A stretch of 64,000 nucleotides of DNA from an uncultured Lachnospiraceae bacterium (GTDB lineage: Bacteria > Bacillota > Clostridia > Lachnospirales > Lachnospiraceae), in assembly GCA_910585465.1 (NCBI GenBank), contig CAJUEW010000012.1, positions 1 to 64,000 on the forward strand, given 5' to 3'. Below the pieces are notes generated by a model. The model had not been told where the DNA came from. It searched no databases and worked only from the letters and a program-made list of their open reading frames with translations. Shown one piece after another: positions 25,067-33,550 of the stretch. A program made the translations under genes and the position numbers. Numbering within the stretch: the stretch's first letter is position 1; each line of letters opens with the position of its first letter.

Positions 25067-25740
25067 GTAGACGAGCCTAAAAAATCGGAAAGAACTTCCT
25101 GAAATATCTCTTCCTCCTCTTTTTTCAAAAAAGCTCCCTTTACAGCCTCTTTTGGCTTAGGTGCCTCCTCCTGAGCCGTTAAATCCGTCTGCGGTCCGGC
25201 CTCTTCCTTCGCCGCTTCCTCAAATCCTTCATACACATGAATCTGCCTTGGATATAAGGTATTGGATACATAATCCATAAGGCAGACCTCCGCCCTCTCC
25301 CATAGGCTGTCTGATTCAAACCACAGAATTATAATCCGCACCACAGCAGCCGCTGTGGCGGCAGCCAGAAACCGGTTCAGACAGAACGTATTTTCAAATT
25401 TCAGATATCGAAGCACCATTGCCTCCACAAATCCGATTCCGATAATCAGGCCTGTCCACCTTTCCGGCAGACGTCTCCACCGCCCCAGCCGGATTCCCAG
25501 CCTGCGCTCCTGGCAGAGATATTTCCGAACAAAAACTGATTTATCATAGATTCCTACCTTTACCTCGTAGCTTTTCTCAAATTTCAGCGTCATTGCCTTC
25601 AGCATTTTTCCTTTGCCGTTTCCTCCAAGCGCCGCATCCTTACAAAGTTTTCCGAATAGTATTCTCCTAACCAGCGCAAGAACTGTTCCCCAGATTCCCA
25701 GTGCCAGAAACTCTCCATAGTATAACCATGCCTGATACAT
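25063..25740 (-). CDS. Predicted membrane protein, unknown function
   Basis: I do not recognise this 225-residue protein. It begins with a hydrophobic helix (about residues 8-27), then a soluble basic stretch containing KFEKSYEVKVGIYDKSVFVRKYL. Two further hydrophobic segments follow (about 93-108 and 121-142). The C-terminus is acidic and rich in Glu and Lys (about 175-215). Ribosome site GGGGAGG lies 7 bases upstream, which supports it as a real gene. Its neighbours, pgi and the MTA/SAH nucleosidase, give no functional hint. The pattern suggests a protein anchored by its N-terminal half with a cytoplasmic acidic tail. Confidence 0.7.
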   Translation of the reverse strand: MYQAWLYYGEFLALGIWGTVLALVRRILFGKLCKDAALGGNGKGKMLKAMTLKFEKSYEVKVGIYDKSVFVRKYLCQERRLGIRLGRWRRLPERWTGLIIGIGFVEAMVLRYLKFENTFCLNRFLAAATAAAVVRIIILWFESDSLWERAEVCLMDYVSNTLYPRQIHVYEGFEEAAKEEAGPQTDLTAQEEAPKPKEAVKGAFLKKEEEEIFQEVLSDFLGSST

Positions 25741-25902
25741 AAAAATGCCTCCCCTTGATTATTTTTTTGCCGGGCAGTGCTGTCAGGTTTTCACCGCCCT
25801 TTGCTTTGGTGAGCTAAGTATACCAAAAACTCTTCCCAAGGGAATGCCGAACTTATCGACGGATTGTGACATTACAGGCAGTCCGGCTGCCTTCTGCGCA
25901 GA

Positions 25903-26607
25903 CTATGACAGCCGTCCGACAAAATTTTCCACCAGAGCTACGCTGTGAGCAATGGCCTGACGCTCAAAAGCCGGGTAATCCATGGTTGCGCTGTCATCCG
26001 CTTTATCTGAAATTGCGCGGATAATGACGAACGGAATATGGTTCAGATAAGCCGCCTGCGCAATCGCCGCCCCCTCCATCTCCGTACACATCCCGCCAAA
26101 CCGGCGGCTGATACGGTTTTTCACCTCACGATCCGAAATAAACTGATCTCCGCTTACGATTCTGCCGGTAAACACCTGAATCTCCGGCACAGCCTCCTTA
26201 CAGGCTGCCTTTGCTGCCTCCATAAGCGCTGCATCTGCCTGAAAGCAGCTTGTCTCCATGCGCGGAATCACACCCGGATCATATCCGAAGCCTGTGGCAT
26301 CCATATCATGCTGCAGCGCATCCGTGGAGATGACAATATCCCCAATATTGATCTCCGCCTTCAAAGATCCTGCAATTCCTGTGTTAATCACTGCATCCAC
26401 TCCGAATAGATCCGCCAGTATCTGTGTACAGATGCCTGCATTCACCTTCCCGATACCGCTGCGCACAATTACCGCTTCCACCCCATTTAATTTTCCGGAA
26501 TAGAAATCCATGGATGCCTTTGTCACCTTCTGCGGACCATCCATTTTCTTCCGAAGAGCTTCCACCTCTTCCTCCATGGCTCCGATAATTCCAATCTTTT
26601 TTATCAT
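25903..26607 (-). CDS. mtnN: 5'-methylthioadenosine/S-adenosylhomocysteine nucleosidase
   Basis: A 234-residue cytosolic enzyme that cleaves adenine from methylthioadenosine and S-adenosylhomocysteine, recycling by-products of methylation and polyamine synthesis and supplying the LuxS pathway. The family start IGIIGAMEEEVEAL, the VRSGIGKVNA loop, the substrate-binding CTEMEGAAIAQ with its Glu, and the catalytic Asp in AISDKADDSA are all visible. The start at 26607 has GGAGG 8 bases upstream. It stands alone on the minus strand, divergent from the small TSCPD gene. Confidence 0.95.
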   Translation of the reverse strand: MIKKIGIIGAMEEEVEALRKKMDGPQKVTKASMDFYSGKLNGVEAVIVRSGIGKVNAGICTQILADLFGVDAVINTGIAGSLKAEINIGDIVISTDALQHDMDATGFGYDPGVIPRMETSCFQADAALMEAAKAACKEAVPEIQVFTGRIVSGDQFISDREVKNRISRRFGGMCTEMEGAAIAQAAYLNHIPFVIIRAISDKADDSATMDYPAFERQAIAHSVALVENFVGRLS

Positions 26608-26723
26608 CTTACAGACCTCCAAATATTTGCTGATTATTTTTTATTATAGCCGAATTCCCTTTACTTGACTAGAAAAACTCTATATTTTCTGTTATACTGT
26701 TGTTTCAAAAGGAGGAAATCATT

Positions 26724-26972
26724 ATGGTATATAAAACAAAAGGCACCTGTTCCCAGGCAATTAATGTAGAAGCGGAAAATGGAATCATTCAGTCTGTCCA
26801 ATTTGTCGGCGGCTGTGCCGGAAACACTGCGGGCATTGCCAAACTGGTAGCCGGTATGAAGGTAGACGATGTTATTTCTCTGCTGGAAGGAACCACCTGT
26901 GGTATGCGGCCTACCTCATGTCCGGATCAGCTTGCCCAGGCTCTGAAGCAGATAAAAGCAGGACAGGCATAG
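26724..26972 (+). CDS. TSCPD-domain small protein
   Basis: An 82-residue protein with four conserved cysteines (in GTCSQ, GGCAGN, TTCGM and SCPDQ), ending in the TSCPD motif that is otherwise found at the C-terminus of B12-dependent ribonucleotide reductases. Stand-alone copies are common in Clostridia and are of unknown function, probably metal-binding or redox-related. The start at 26724 has AGGAGG 8 bases upstream. It is monocistronic with its own terminator. Confidence 0.87.
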   Translation: MVYKTKGTCSQAINVEAENGIIQSVQFVGGCAGNTAGIAKLVAGMKVDDVISLLEGTTCGMRPTSCPDQLAQALKQIKAGQA

Positions 26973-27007
26973 AACCGGCCAGAAATTCCCAATTATTGAA
27001 ACGCAAA

Positions 27008-27055
27008 GGAGGGTACCCTCCGGACTTTAAAGATCCGGGAGCACCCTCTTTTTTT
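27008..27055 (+). terminator. Rho-independent terminator after the TSCPD gene
   Basis: GAGGGT...CTCCGG pairs imperfectly with CCGGGAG.ACCCTC across a loop of about ten bases and is followed by a run of seven T. It lies 36 bases past the stop codon. Confidence 0.8.
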
Positions 27056-27294
27056 GTGAACGCACGTAAAACTTAAGGCGTATAGCCTCACTGTATGATT
27101 GTTGTGCAAACAGTTTGGTGTATAGTACTTTAATTTTACGTATCTTTTGTTTAGATTCTGTCTGAATCCATTTCCTATATTTAATTTTTTATTTTCTGGC
27201 GGCGGTGAGTCCTCACCTTTTCAAGCTTTACGAAAAATCGGGTTGTTTATTGCATCGATAATTGTGTGCTAACTATAAGCCTCTATTTTGGTGA

Positions 27295-27777
27295 TCAGTC
27301 AATATAGAGTGCGTCAGTACAGGTGTTGGTTGCTTCCGTATTTCCGCCCTGAGTCACGGAGTGAGCGCCCTGCGCACGGTAATACTTCCCCCGGGTAATC
27401 TTATAGGACCCGCTGCTTACAGAAGCAGTGGAACCTCCTTTGGTGGTGCTTGTCCAGTAGTTGACATTGCCCCAGCCCCCGGTGCCGGTACTGCTTTTGT
27501 CCAGGTAAACGCGCACATAGACACGGTCACAGTCTCTGTGGGCAAAGGTAGTTCCGGACGCAACTGCATGCGTGCTGTCATCCTTTGTTATCTTTGAAAG
27601 ACCGGACTGCAGATAATCCCCTCTGGCAATTCCGTACCAGGTGTCAGATGCCTCATTCTCCCGGACCTCATACACATGATATCCGGCAGGCTCTGTCTCT
27701 TCTGCACAGACCGGCAGGCTGCTTCCCAGCAGTAAAATTCCGGCCAGAATAACGGCTCCTCTTTTTTTCCATCCCAT
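27295..27777 (-). CDS. Small secreted beta-rich protein (DUF6147-like)
   Basis: A 160-residue protein with a clear signal peptide: basic start MGWKKRG, hydrophobic core AVILAGILLLGSSLPVC, and a probable cut after AEE or CAE. The mature part is rich in Ser, Thr and Gly with two Cys that could form a disulfide. It resembles secreted Clostridia proteins that I recall as DUF6147; that match is from memory. GGAGA precedes the start. It lies behind the DUF4367 gene at 79 bases on the same strand, so it may be a target or partner of that regulatory set. The 239 bases before it (27056-27294) hold no gene. Confidence 0.65.
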   Translation of the reverse strand: MGWKKRGAVILAGILLLGSSLPVCAEETEPAGYHVYEVRENEASDTWYGIARGDYLQSGLSKITKDDSTHAVASGTTFAHRDCDRVYVRVYLDKSSTGTGGWGNVNYWTSTTKGGSTASVSSGSYKITRGKYYRAQGAHSVTQGGNTEATNTCTDALYID

Positions 27778-27856
27778 TGGATATGTTCTCCTTTCTTAAA
27801 ATGATATTTATAGGCCTATACGTATATAACGATCGAATCTTCGCTTTTTGACAGCT

Positions 27857-28627
27857 TCAGACACTTTTTATTAAAATATTTTCCATTATTTTTCTGAATT
27901 CCTCCAGCTCAATCATTCCATTGACCGAGTAATAGGTGTTTAAATATTCAAAGGAAGACTCAAAGTAGGCATTTTTCTCAGAATCCTGATATTCATAGAC
28001 AGGAATCTCAAGCCCGCAGGATTCCATAACAATCGAATCCTTCACCTCTCCATCCACATGAAAATTAAACAAGGAATCCTTATAATCTTTGCTTATATAA
28101 AAGTAAATATAATTTCCATTGTATTCATATTTCATAAAAGCGCCATTCTGCTCATCAATCACCTCATATTCTGCCAGAACCATTCCTTCCGGCTTATAAA
28201 CAAGCCTCGGTGAAATTACCCCAAGCTTTTCTTCAATCTCCTGGCAGGCTTCCTCTTCACCATATTCATTACCATACTGACTTGTAATCGCATCCGCATT
28301 ATTGACCTTTGTAGTGACTTCATCCCCGCGTTCCTGCTGAAATATTTTCGGCACATACAGTCTGCTGCCTGTACTTGCCACTCCCATTCCCAAAATCAGC
28401 ACCATAGCCGCGGCCGATACCATAAGTGCCTTCAGCCGGATGCCCGCACGGAAACGGGTATGCTTTCTGGCTTCTATTTCCCGGTGAATAACCTCCAGCT
28501 TTTCCACCGGCATATCAATATCCTGAAGCTCCTCCAGTTCCATCAACAGTTTCTCCCGTTCTTCCGCAAGAGCTTCCAAATCCTCTTCTATTTTCTGCCT
28601 CAGCCATTCCTCTTTCTCTTGTCTCAT
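27857..28627 (-). CDS. Bitopic DUF4367-type protein, possible anti-sigma factor
   Basis: A 256-residue protein with a charged, coiled-coil-like cytoplasmic N-terminus (about 1-60), one membrane helix (about 66-86) and an extracytoplasmic domain whose KPEGMVLAEYEVIDEQNG and NGNYIYFYISKDYKDS segments look like DUF4367. Such proteins often act as anti-sigma or sensor partners of small sigma factors in Clostridia. Two such sigma genes lie 1.2 and 1.8 kb away on the same strand, with murG in between on the other strand. The partnership is inferred. GGAGAAAAGG precedes the start. Confidence 0.7.
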   Translation of the reverse strand: MRQEKEEWLRQKIEEDLEALAEEREKLLMELEELQDIDMPVEKLEVIHREIEARKHTRFRAGIRLKALMVSAAAMVLILGMGVASTGSRLYVPKIFQQERGDEVTTKVNNADAITSQYGNEYGEEEACQEIEEKLGVISPRLVYKPEGMVLAEYEVIDEQNGAFMKYEYNGNYIYFYISKDYKDSLFNFHVDGEVKDSIVMESCGLEIPVYEYQDSEKNAYFESSFEYLNTYYSVNGMIELEEFRKIMENILIKSV

Positions 28628-28661
28628 CCTTTTCTCCTATAATTAATTTCCGGGATTCTCG

Positions 28662-28689
28662 TTGACTTTTCCGGGGGCAACTATATAAT
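28662..28689 (+). promoter_or_regulatory. Sigma-A promoter of murG
   Basis: TTGACT (28662-28667) and TATAAT (28684-28689) are separated by 16 bases, placing the start of transcription about 25 bases before the murG ATG. Confidence 0.75.
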
Positions 28690-28721
28690 ATATCGTATAA
28701 ATGCCAGGGAGGGCACATACT

Positions 28722-29789
28722 ATGAAACGAATTATACTTACAGGCGGAGGAACTGCCGGGCATGTAACGCCCAATATTGCGCTTCTTCCCCGTCTGCGCG
28801 ACGCAGGCTATGAGATCTTTTACATCGGCTCCACGGACGGCATTGAGAAAAAGCTGATTCAGTCCCAAGATATTCCCTATTACGGTATTTCCTCAGGAAA
28901 GCTCCGCCGGTATTTCGATCTGAAAAATTTCACCGATCCCTTCCGGGTTATGAAAGGCTTTGCTCAGGCATCCGGTCTGATGAAGCAGCTAAAACCCGAT
29001 GTGGTCTTTTCCAAAGGAGGATTTGTCTCCGTCCCGGTGGTTATGGCCGCCAGGCGCCGTCATATTCCGGTTATCTGTCATGAGTCTGACCTGACACCTG
29101 GTCTGGCCAATAAACTAAGTATGCCTTCCGCTACCAAGGTCTGCTACAATTTTCCGGAAACGATGAAATATCTGCCCGAAGGCAGAGCAGTACTGACCGG
29201 CTGTCCAATCCGCAGGGAACTGATGCAGGGAAGCAGAACGGCCGCCCTTTCAATGACCGGTTTTTCCAATGATAAGCCGGTGCTTATGGTTATGGGAGGC
29301 AGTCTTGGCGCAGCCTCTGTTAATCAGGCTGTCCGGAATGCGCTTCCGGTACTGCTGAAGCGCTGGCAGATCATTCATCTGTGCGGTAAAGGAAAGCTGG
29401 ACGAATCCCTCATGGGTACAAACGGATATCTTCAGTACGAATATGTACAGAAGGAACTGCCGGATCTGTTCGCACTGTGCGATTTGGTCATCTCACGTGC
29501 AGGAGCCAACGCCATCTGTGAGCTGCTTGCGCTCCGTAAGCCTGCTCTTCTGATTCCTCTGTCCGCCAAGGCAAGCCGGGGGGATCAGATTCTGAATGCC
29601 AGATCCTTTGAACGCCAGGGCTTTTCTAAGGTTCTGGAAGAGGAGGAGCTGACTCAGGAAGCCTTGTTAGACGCCGTTTCCGATCTTGCAGAGCATCAGA
29701 AGGATTATATCAAAGCTATGGAAAGCTGTCCTCAATCTGATGCGGTGGAAATGATTCTGAGCCTTTTAGATGCAGTCTCCGCATCCTGA
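28722..29789 (+). CDS. murG: UDP-GlcNAc:undecaprenyl-pyrophosphoryl-MurNAc-pentapeptide GlcNAc transferase
   Basis: A 355-residue peripheral membrane glycosyltransferase that converts lipid I to lipid II in peptidoglycan synthesis. The N-terminal GGGTAGHVTPNIAL loop, the FSKGGFVSVPV motif and the donor-site SRAGANAICELLAL motif are all characteristic. The start at 28722 has GGGAGG 9 bases upstream. Unlike in many bacteria it is not in a dcw cluster: it stands alone, surrounded by genes on the opposite strand, with its own promoter and a terminator shared with the convergent sigma-factor gene. Confidence 0.95.
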   Translation: MKRIILTGGGTAGHVTPNIALLPRLRDAGYEIFYIGSTDGIEKKLIQSQDIPYYGISSGKLRRYFDLKNFTDPFRVMKGFAQASGLMKQLKPDVVFSKGGFVSVPVVMAARRRHIPVICHESDLTPGLANKLSMPSATKVCYNFPETMKYLPEGRAVLTGCPIRRELMQGSRTAALSMTGFSNDKPVLMVMGGSLGAASVNQAVRNALPVLLKRWQIIHLCGKGKLDESLMGTNGYLQYEYVQKELPDLFALCDLVISRAGANAICELLALRKPALLIPLSAKASRGDQILNARSFERQGFSKVLEEEELTQEALLDAVSDLAEHQKDYIKAMESCPQSDAVEMILSLLDAVSAS

Positions 29790-29793
29790 CCTT

Positions 29794-29817
29794 AAAGGGG
29801 CAGATATCTGCCCCTTT
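29794..29817. terminator. Bidirectional terminator between murG and a sigma-factor gene
   Basis: The 24-base sequence is a perfect palindrome with AAAGGGGCAGAT in one arm and its complement in the other, with a T-rich tail on both strands. It overlaps the stop codon of the convergent sigma-factor gene. Confidence 0.8.
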
Positions 29818-30340
29818 ATTTATATTCCTCTTCATAAGCAGTTTTCAGCCAGCTTTTCGCCCTTTCCTTCCATTTGCTGATCAGATATGGCTTTACTCCC
29901 AGCTCTCTTCCAATCGAAGGATTATCCATATCCTCCAGATAGCACATACACACAGTCTCATACCAGAGCGGTTTCTCCCTTTTCAAACGCTCTAAAACCC
30001 GTCCCCTATGTTCATATTCTTCTTTCTTTTCCAAGAGATGGCTTACGTCCGGATAATTCTCCCCAAAGCAATTCAGTTCTGTTTCCTCCAGACCGACAAA
30101 TGTCTTATATTTTCCGCCTTTTTTCAGATAATCAAATGCCAGCCGCTCTGATATGCAGAACAGCCATCCCTTCACCTTCTCTGATGGAATATCCTCTATA
30201 TGTTTCCCCAAACGGATGAATGTCTCCTGGCAGATATCCTCTGCTACATAATAGTCCTTCACATACATATAAGCATTACGAATTACCATCGTACGATATT
30301 CCATAAAAAAATCATCCAACCGATTGTTCCTTTTCTCCAT
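29816..30340 (-). CDS. Small sigma-70-family factor (tandem copy 1)
   Basis: A 174-residue ECF-like sigma factor. Region 2 covers about residues 5-75, with the conserved DICQETFIRL helix and KVKGWLFCISERLAFDYLKK. Region 4 follows at about 115-170, with EDMDNPSIGRELGVKPYLISKWKE as a helix-turn-helix. It should direct RNA polymerase to a small stress or envelope regulon that cannot be named here. It is 174 residues like its upstream neighbour and shares most of its sequence, so the two are a tandem duplication separated by 69 bases. Its ribosome site is weak. Confidence 0.85.
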   Translation of the reverse strand: MEKRNNRLDDFFMEYRTMVIRNAYMYVKDYYVAEDICQETFIRLGKHIEDIPSEKVKGWLFCISERLAFDYLKKGGKYKTFVGLEETELNCFGENYPDVSHLLEKKEEYEHRGRVLERLKREKPLWYETVCMCYLEDMDNPSIGRELGVKPYLISKWKERAKSWLKTAYEEEYK

Positions 30341-30409
30341 GACTAACCTGTCGTTCTCTTAATCATTCTCTAAATCGGCTAAAACCCCGCACAACAGTTA
30401 AGTATCTCG

Positions 30410-30934
30410 TTATTTATACGCTTCTTCAAAAGCGTTCTTCAGCCAAATTTTTGCTCTCTCTTTCCATTTGCTGATCAGATAGGGCCTGACCCCCAGCTCT
30501 CTTCCAATCGAAGGATTATCCATATTCTCCAGATAACTCATACATACGGCCTCATACCAGAGGGGCTTTTCTCTCTTAAGGCGCTTTAGGACTCTTCCCT
30601 TGTGTTCCCGTTCCTCTTTCTTTTCCAGCAGAGAGCTTACATCGGCGCAGTCCTCTGTGGGAAGCCTCCACTCTGCTTCATCCAGACCCACATGTATCTT
30701 ATATTTTCCGCCTTTTCTCAGATAGTCAATGGCCAGGCGTTCTGATACACAAAGCAGCCAGCCTTTTACTTTATCCGGCGAAATTGTACTCAGATTCCTT
30801 TCAAGGCGAATAAATGTTTCCTGACAAATATCCTCCGCTATATAATAATCTTTTACGAACAAATAAGCGTTACGGATTACTATTTTACGATATTCTATAA
30901 AGAGAGCATCCAACCGATCATTCTCTCTATCCAT
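30410..30934 (-). CDS. Small sigma-70-family factor (tandem copy 2)
   Basis: A 174-residue paralogue of the adjacent downstream factor. Both share DICQETFIRL, the region-2 core KVKGWL and ISERLA-like or VSERLA-like stretch, and the region-4 helix-turn-helix PSIGRELGV-PYLISKWKERA. The linker and promoter-recognition side chains differ between the copies, so they may read distinct or overlapping promoters. It lies 21 bases after the HIT gene and has a weak ribosome site. The cognate anti-sigma is probably the DUF4367 protein, which is inference. Confidence 0.85.
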   Translation of the reverse strand: MDRENDRLDALFIEYRKIVIRNAYLFVKDYYIAEDICQETFIRLERNLSTISPDKVKGWLLCVSERLAIDYLRKGGKYKIHVGLDEAEWRLPTEDCADVSSLLEKKEEREHKGRVLKRLKREKPLWYEAVCMSYLENMDNPSIGRELGVRPYLISKWKERAKIWLKNAFEEAYK

Positions 30935-30955
30935 AAAAACTATTCGTATACCCTC

Positions 30956-31369
30956 TCACTGTCCGTCCACCAGACGCTTTATTTCCTCCATATCTTCCGG
31001 ATCTGTCTTTCCCGGATTCCAGGCAATGCCCGCATGATCCTCCGGATAGCGTGGAATCAGATGCATATGAAAATGAAAAACCGTCTGTCCCGCATCCTCT
31101 CCATTATTCTGGACCAGATTAAAGCCTGTTGCGCCAAGTGCGTTTTTTATCTTTAAAGCGACTCTTTTTGCAGTCACCATTGCTCTGGCGGCCAGGGACT
31201 CATCCAAATCAAACAGATTGGTATAGTGCTCCTTCGGGATTAAAAGGGCATGTCCTCTTGCTGCCGGCCCCAGATCTAAAATGACGCGGAAATCCTTATC
31301 CTCATACAAAGTAGTGGAGGGGATTTCACCATTGGCAATTTTACAGAAAATACAACTGCAATTTTTCAT
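30956..31369 (-). CDS. HIT-family nucleotide hydrolase/transferase
   Basis: A 137-residue histidine-triad protein; family members hydrolyse adenosine phosphoramidates or dinucleoside polyphosphates. The histidine triad is visible as VFHFHMHLIPR, and the N-terminus carries the CxxC pair in CSCIFCKIANGEIPS that, with a later His, forms the zinc site of many bacterial HIT proteins. The gene begins with AGGAGAACAATT before the ATG. It precedes the two sigma factors on the same strand. The substrate is unknown. Confidence 0.92.
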   Translation of the reverse strand: MKNCSCIFCKIANGEIPSTTLYEDKDFRVILDLGPAARGHALLIPKEHYTNLFDLDESLAARAMVTAKRVALKIKNALGATGFNLVQNNGEDAGQTVFHFHMHLIPRYPEDHAGIAWNPGKTDPEDMEEIKRLVDGQ

Positions 31370-31459
31370 AATTGTTCTCCTATTAGTTTCTTTTCTAACT
31401 TTAAAGTTTCTTTTTTCAGAAAATATTCGTTTTTGTCGAATAATGTCGAACGATTTTGT

Positions 31460-31488
31460 TTGCCATTTTTTGACATATATGCTATATT
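31460..31488 (+). promoter_or_regulatory. Sigma-A promoter of the histidine kinase
   Basis: TTGCCA (31460-31465) and TATATT (31483-31488) are separated by 17 bases, ending about 20 bases before the kinase start codon. Confidence 0.55.
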
Positions 31489-31508
31489 ATCCTCCAGGGA
31501 GTGATGAT

Positions 31509-32258
31509 ATGCTTACTTATGACGAACAAGCGAAAATGGAACGTCTGATGGCACAGGATGAGGGTTTCTGTGAACTGATCATTGCCATGAAGAACGATTA
31601 CCATCTGACCCTTTCCCAAATCTCACATGAGATAAAAAATCCGCTCACATATGTGAACAGCTCTATCCAGTGGATTCAGAAAATGCATCCTGAAGTCGAA
31701 AGCTTTGAGTTCTGGAATCAAATGAAAAATGATCTTCAATACCTCCGGCTCCTTCTGGATGATATCTCTGCTCTGAATAATGGGGACCAGTTGAATATCT
31801 GCCAGATCGATCCGAAGGAATTTGCCTATGATTTGAAAGATACTCTGCTTCCCGAATTAATCAGTAAACACATTCCGCTTTTGATCAAGCTGGATGATAC
31901 ATATCCGGATTTTTATGGAGACCCGGTCCGCTTAAAACAGGCATTCATTAACCTGATTAAAAATTCCATGGAATCCATTACCGGGCGCGGGCGTATTACA
32001 CTGAAAGTATTCACCCATGATAAGCGCCTGTTGATTGCCGTGAAAGACAACGGATGTGGGATTCCTCCGGAACAGCAGCAAACCATTTTCCGGCCATTTG
32101 TAACCTATAAGGAAAATGGGACAGGCCTGGGACTCGCAATTGTACGCCGCATCGTTATGGCGCACAACGGTACAATCCACCTGCGCTCCACCGTAGGAAA
32201 AGGAAGTGAATTCCAGGTACATTTACCGTTATTGCCAGCATCTCATATTTGTATATAA
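31509..32258 (+). CDS. Soluble orphan sensor histidine kinase
   Basis: A 249-residue histidine kinase made up only of the phosphoacceptor and ATPase domains. The H-box is SHEIKNPLTYVNSS (H40), followed by the N-box FINLIKNSMES (N152), G1 VKDNGCGIPP, the F-box RPFVTYK, and G2 GTGLGLAI (about 204-211). There is no membrane helix, PAS or HAMP domain, and no response regulator nearby. In Clostridia several such orphans feed the sporulation regulator Spo0A, and this kinase could do so; that is inference. The start at 31509 has AGGGAG 7 bases upstream. The longer frame into the HIT gene is rejected. Confidence 0.88.
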   Translation: MLTYDEQAKMERLMAQDEGFCELIIAMKNDYHLTLSQISHEIKNPLTYVNSSIQWIQKMHPEVESFEFWNQMKNDLQYLRLLLDDISALNNGDQLNICQIDPKEFAYDLKDTLLPELISKHIPLLIKLDDTYPDFYGDPVRLKQAFINLIKNSMESITGRGRITLKVFTHDKRLLIAVKDNGCGIPPEQQQTIFRPFVTYKENGTGLGLAIVRRIVMAHNGTIHLRSTVGKGSEFQVHLPLLPASHICI

Positions 32259-32289
32259 TTATCCCAGATGGGTTTTGTAAGGGGGAAGG

Positions 32290-32889
32290 CTACTCTCCGC
32301 TGCCTTCTCCTCTTATGAAACCATCCTCAACATTTCTTTCAATAATTTCCCGAATATAATTCCACAAAGCTTCTGAGCCTTCATGTGTGCGGGCATTTCT
32401 GTTCAAAATCTGTTCCTTTCTCACACCATGCTCCAGCCAGGATTTTCCTTTTGCCTGGTTTGTCAGAAGCACAGGCTGAATCTTATCCAGCGTATTGGCA
32501 AATTTTGCTTCGGGAGTCTCCATTGCCTCAAATTCGTCCCACAGTCCGCGCATATAATCTCTCTGATCCTCGGGAAGAAGTCCATAGATACGATCTGCCG
32601 CCTTCAATTCTCTGTCCTTCTTTGTGCTGTTTCCCTGTGTGTCATAGGCATACGTATCACCTGCATCAATTTCTACCAGATCATGAGCCAGAAGCATCAT
32701 TACCGTCCTGGCCACATCAATGGGTTCATTGGCATATTCACTTAAAACCAGGCACATAACAGCTATATGCCAGGCATGCTCTGCATCCGTCTCTTTACGG
32801 CTGCCGTCTGACAGATAGGTCTGCCTGACGATTTCCTTCTGTTTATCGATCTCCATTAAGAAAGAAAGCTGCCGCTTCAGCCTGTCCAT
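32290..32889 (-). CDS. HD-domain hydrolase, YfbR / 5'-deoxynucleotidase-like
   Basis: A 199-residue metal-dependent phosphohydrolase. The HD motif is visible as MLLAHDLVEIDAGDTYAYD, with an upstream AEHAWHIAVM that supplies another ligand His, and downstream LDKIQPVLL. The pattern matches the family of YfbR-like dNMP phosphatases, but the exact nucleotide is not determinable. The start at 32889 is supported by GAGGAAAGG about 8 bases upstream. It follows the GIY-YIG gene with a 17-base gap. Confidence 0.85.
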   Translation of the reverse strand: MDRLKRQLSFLMEIDKQKEIVRQTYLSDGSRKETDAEHAWHIAVMCLVLSEYANEPIDVARTVMMLLAHDLVEIDAGDTYAYDTQGNSTKKDRELKAADRIYGLLPEDQRDYMRGLWDEFEAMETPEAKFANTLDKIQPVLLTNQAKGKSWLEHGVRKEQILNRNARTHEGSEALWNYIREIIERNVEDGFIRGEGSGE

Positions 32890-32906
32890 AAATACATCCT
32901 TTCCTC

Positions 32907-33245
32907 TCATAATCCAAGACATCCTTCCAATGTAAGCTCAGGGCGGGGATAATAGGAGATGCCTTCCAAAGCCTTGCCGAATTTCTCCGAAACCTGCTCC
33001 GGATGAAGAATCAGCTCTTCCTTCTGAGACTTTGCAAGACGCTTAATACGAATCTCCAGCTTTGCCGCGTCTGACCACTCTTCTGTTTCCCATACCATCT
33101 CCAGCGACTGTACCTGACGGCTTCTTGTATATTTTGCTCCGCTTTTCTTCTTATAATAATGTTCCTTCAGCCGCTGCTTTACATCCTTTGCAATTCCGGT
33201 ATAAAGAGACGCATCTGTGCAACGGGCCATATAGATGTACGCCAT
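32907..33245 (-). CDS. GIY-YIG domain protein (UPF0213/YhbQ-like)
   Basis: A 112-residue single-domain protein of the GIY-YIG nuclease superfamily. The AYIYMARCTDASLYTGIAKD start holds the Y..Y-x-G pattern of the family, followed by VKQRLKEHY with the catalytic Arg and His region, and GAKYTRSR. The function of the YhbQ-like branch is unclear. The start at 33245 has AAAGGA 7 bases upstream; a longer start at 33284 has a site only 2 bases away. It is followed after 17 bases by the HD gene. Confidence 0.88.
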   Translation of the reverse strand: MAYIYMARCTDASLYTGIAKDVKQRLKEHYYKKKSGAKYTRSRQVQSLEMVWETEEWSDAAKLEIRIKRLAKSQKEELILHPEQVSEKFGKALEGISYYPRPELTLEGCLGL

Positions 33246-33503
33246 CCGTCTGTCCTTTCCGCCGCCGTCCTCCGGCGCTTTCATATCCCTCCGTCATCAT
33301 CATATGCACCCTCTGTCTTTTCCATACGCACCGGAAGAATGCTTTTCCTGTATATCCATATTTTTACTTTTTTGGTTTATTATAGAAACTTTTTAAGAAG
33401 ATTATATACCCAAATACTTGTATAATGCAAGCATCTTTCTCCTAGCCTTTCAGTATGATAATGACTGCTCAGCCATATTGTCAAAGCCCTTTCCATATAC
33501 AAA
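33246..33503. other. Intergenic stretch, no gene seen
   Basis: This AT-rich stretch of about 260 bases between the GIY-YIG gene and the tRNA-Lys terminator has no convincing ORF. It probably contains the promoter of the GIY-YIG and HD pair, but no clear consensus boxes were found by eye. Confidence 0.4.
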
Positions 33504-33548
33504 AAAGAACACCGCCCCCGGACTTTTCATCCAAAAACAGTGCTCTTA
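33504..33548 (-). terminator. Terminator after tRNA-Lys
   Basis: On the minus strand AAGAGCACTG pairs through two GT wobbles with CGGTGTTCTT and is followed by TTTTTT. It starts just past the tRNA 3' end. Confidence 0.72.
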
Positions 33549-33550
33549 CC

